The notes under the pieces were generated by a model, which was given only the letters and a program-made list of their open reading frames with translations, ran no database searches and was not told where the DNA came from. Positions 61,984-64,000 of a stretch of 64,000 nucleotides of DNA are shown in pieces. The stretch is from positions 865,001-929,000 of the forward strand of contig JACSYO010001636.1 in NCBI GenBank assembly GCA_016806645.1. Reading direction: 5' to 3'. Both the position numbers and the translations under genes were made by a program. The stretch is from Ophiodon elongatus. Lineage: Eukaryota > Chordata > Actinopteri > Perciformes > Hexagrammidae. Every line of letters begins with the position of its first letter. The first letter of the stretch is position 1.

Positions 61984-62434
61984 ACCACAGACTGTATATA
62001 AGATGTGGACGTAGTCGTCGGGACATCGCTGCTTTTTAAAGCCTTGAGTTCGCCAATTTGGCCGTCGCCATCTTGGATTTTTGCAACCGGCGAACAGAAG
62101 TTACCATATTTGGAACGCGGAGGAGTGACGTAGAGACGCAGTATACTTCTCTGCTAGAGGCAGCAACCTGTCAATCACAGTAGCCCCGCCCTAAAGCATC
62201 CCCTGCTTTATGGTCTGTTTGACTCTAAATGGACCATAATTTACTAAATGAACATCATGCTGTATTGAAGAAGACTTGAAACTAGAGATTGAGACATAAA
62301 CTCATGTTTACAATGTTTACTGAGGGAATAAATCAAGAGAGAATTAGAGTCATTTTCTATAGACTTCTATACAACCAGAGGAGTCGCCCCCTGGTGGTCA
62401 GGAGAGAGAATGCAGCTTTAAGACACTTCCACAC
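61984..62434 (-). repeat. dispersed repeat 'R1', copy 3, longest intact
   Basis: Reverse-orientation copy of the repeat at 25.8 and 44.2 kb, spanning about 450 bp without an insertion. On the reverse strand it runs from AAGTGTCTTAAAGCTGC through GACCACCAGGGGGCGAC, AATACAGCATGATGTTC and AAGATGGCGACGGCC to CTTATATACAGTCTGTGG. It serves as the reference for the empty transposon site. Confidence 0.88.
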
Positions 62435-62937
62435 TGGCTTCACTCGTCAGCAGTGGAGGTGGCCGCCTGGCTGGAACACAATAACATAAATGAACGCACG
62501 ATAAACTTTCTGTCGACTCGGCAGTAACGTTAAAAAAAAAAAGCAGGCAAACAGAGTCCATGCAGCCTGACGCTGGACTCCAGCCATCTAATTACAACAA
62601 GAACAAGTTGTGTCGGAAAACATAACATGTCAGCGACAGAGAGATAACTGGACGGCCACGCTTCAGGAGTCCTTGTTTTGTGTAGCTCATTCAAATCAGC
62701 TGGAGCCAGTTAAAACTGCCTCAGCAGAAATATATGTAGATGGGACGTCTATTCTTCAGTCATGCAGGCTTAGTGTTTGCCACATCACAATAAATGCATT
62801 CATTTATGGCCATGGCGCATTTAGCGCCTAAACCTTTCACTAACAGAAGCTGAATCCATTCCAACCGAGCATAAAAACTTGAATTAGTTTGTTTTCACAC
62901 TGGACATAATAATGCCTCCCTGGTAGCGTGTCATTCT

Positions 62938-62939
<2 letters not shown>

Positions 62940-63027
<88 letters not shown>
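62940..63027 (+). repeat. (GT)n microsatellite next to a splice donor
   Basis: About 44 pure GT units. The adjacent exon's donor reads GTGAGA and is followed at once by (CA)n on the sense strand. Confidence 0.97.
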
Positions 63028-63028
<1 letters not shown>

Positions 63029-63032
63029 TCAC

Positions 63033-63140
63033 CGCTGTGGACAGCCTGGAGGCCAGAGTCATCTCCAGGTTTCCCTTGAGTCCGAGCAGAGCAGGTACCA
63101 GGATGAAGATCTCCGTGATGTACTGGAACGCATCCCAGTG
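63033..63140 (-). CDS. slc41a2: slc41a2 exon (first GN motif; first exon visible)
   Basis: 108 nt, 36 codons, phase 0-0, acceptor CACCCGCAG, donor GCG|GTGAGA. It encodes HWDAFQYITEIFILVPALLG followed by LKGNLEMTLASRLSTA, the first-half Pro...Gly-Asn pore motif of the MgtE/SLC41 fold. The preceding segment of the protein (helix ending near LDIVQ in relatives) is not in the 860 bp left in the window. The N-terminal exon(s) are therefore beyond 64000. Confidence 0.95.
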
Positions 63141-64000
63141 CTGCGGGTGACACGCGGAGGTGAAACAGGACCACATGTCCGACCTTCCAATTGCTGCACT
63201 CTCACTCAGACCCGTTTGACATTCAAATTCAAACACTATCCTTTAGATAAGGGGGGAGTCCATCATTTGCATGTGCACCTATGAACCAGTGGACTATAAT
63301 GCTAAAGGGTCAAAAGCATGGTGGAGAATCCTGGCAGAAGTTCAATAAAAAAGTTGTCAAATGTAAAAATAAAAAAAACATGGATTAACGCTCGCTGCCA
63401 CCTCGTTGGCTAACTGAAGCGAGAAAATTCAGATTTTCTAGGTGGGGTGAGAACGCAGCAACCAATGGACACATCTGTCAACCGAGACAAAAACACCCAC
63501 TAAACTAATTGTTTTAAACGTTAACATCCTCCAAAACAAGAAAACATTGATGAAGTCAAAACAGCTTCTGAAAGCTGAAAATCTGCTGGACAAAATAAAA
63601 ATAAAAATAAAAATAAAAATAAAAATAAAAATAAAAATAAAAATAAAAATAAAAATAAAAATAAAAATAAAAATAAAAATAAAAATAAAAATAAAAATAA
63701 AAATAAAAATAAATCGCAATTCTAAATCCACTTACTAGCTTTTTCCAGAGCTTCCAAATGCTAGTAGGTGGAACGTAAAGGATAGTTTGGAGGTTTAGAA
63801 GTGTGGTTGTATGAGGTTATCTCTATAGTCAGTGTATAACTACAGTAGATGGAGTTTGGAGAAACTGACAGGAGAACCAGCACGAGAACAAAGTCGTGTT
63901 CCGCTGTGGACGTATTTTAGACACAAATCAAAAAGCGTATTATATATTTTCACCTCTTTACCTTGCGGTCAGACCGCCCCTTCTGACGGGGAACTGAAGC
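63141..64000 (-). other. slc41a2: slc41a2 intron (partial) with AT-rich hexanucleotide repeat
   Basis: Intron sequence upstream of the first visible exon. It contains (ATAAAA)n at about 63593-63714, roughly 20 units. I see no convincing exon in the rest. Confidence 0.7.

Noticed and set aside
63961..64000. Possible slc41a2 exon end (AAG|GTAAAG on the - strand)
   Set aside because: A donor-like site exists at the window edge. However, none of the three frames reads like the conserved helix that should precede the HWDAF exon, so it is left as intron.

Overview
The window is vertebrate nuclear DNA, almost certainly from a ray-finned (percomorph-type) fish. Genes are split by introns with GT-AG junctions. 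Two genes translate closely to vertebrate proteins. The rest is dense in dinucleotide microsatellites and in dispersed repeats of kinds common in teleosts: tRNA-derived SINEs, LINE-type tails and a pogo-like DNA transposon. I see no prokaryotic operons, CRISPR array, tRNA or rRNA gene.

The layout is two incomplete genes pointing tail to tail. On the + strand, bases 1-5342 hold the 3' part of chst11 (chondroitin 4-O-sulfotransferase 1): a long intron, two coding exons (4295-4524 and 4718-5342), then the 3' UTR. On the - strand, nine exons between 63140 and 32523 encode the C-terminal ~388 residues of slc41a2 (SLC41-family Mg2+ transporter). All nine join in frame, and the N-terminal exon(s) lie beyond 64000. 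I recall the same neighbour pair, tail to tail, at human 12q23, so this looks like conserved synteny. The two proteins act separately: one in the Golgi sulfating chondroitin, the other in membranes carrying divalent cations.

Between the stop codons (about 5.3-32.5 kb) I find no supportable protein gene. That stretch holds many repeats. They include a young 137-bp duplicated segment with 20-bp flanking direct repeats, a 17-copy 40-bp minisatellite, a degenerate AT-rich satellite-like field at 22.6-25.8 kb that changes orientation, a long (AT)n block at 26.5 kb, and a collagen-like-coding minisatellite at 15.2 kb.

The slc41a2 introns (the last is 14.6 kb) carry further SINEs, a pogo/Tigger-like element nested inside another repeat, CTCF-like motifs and large microsatellites. 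Four of the eight slc41a2 5' splice sites in view have a CA/GT microsatellite within about 40 nt, and one donor is itself the first GT of such a repeat. No wholly new gene system is evident. The most interesting items are the splice-site/microsatellite arrangement, the templated insertion, the nested transposon, and a repeat family that carries CTCF-like cores.
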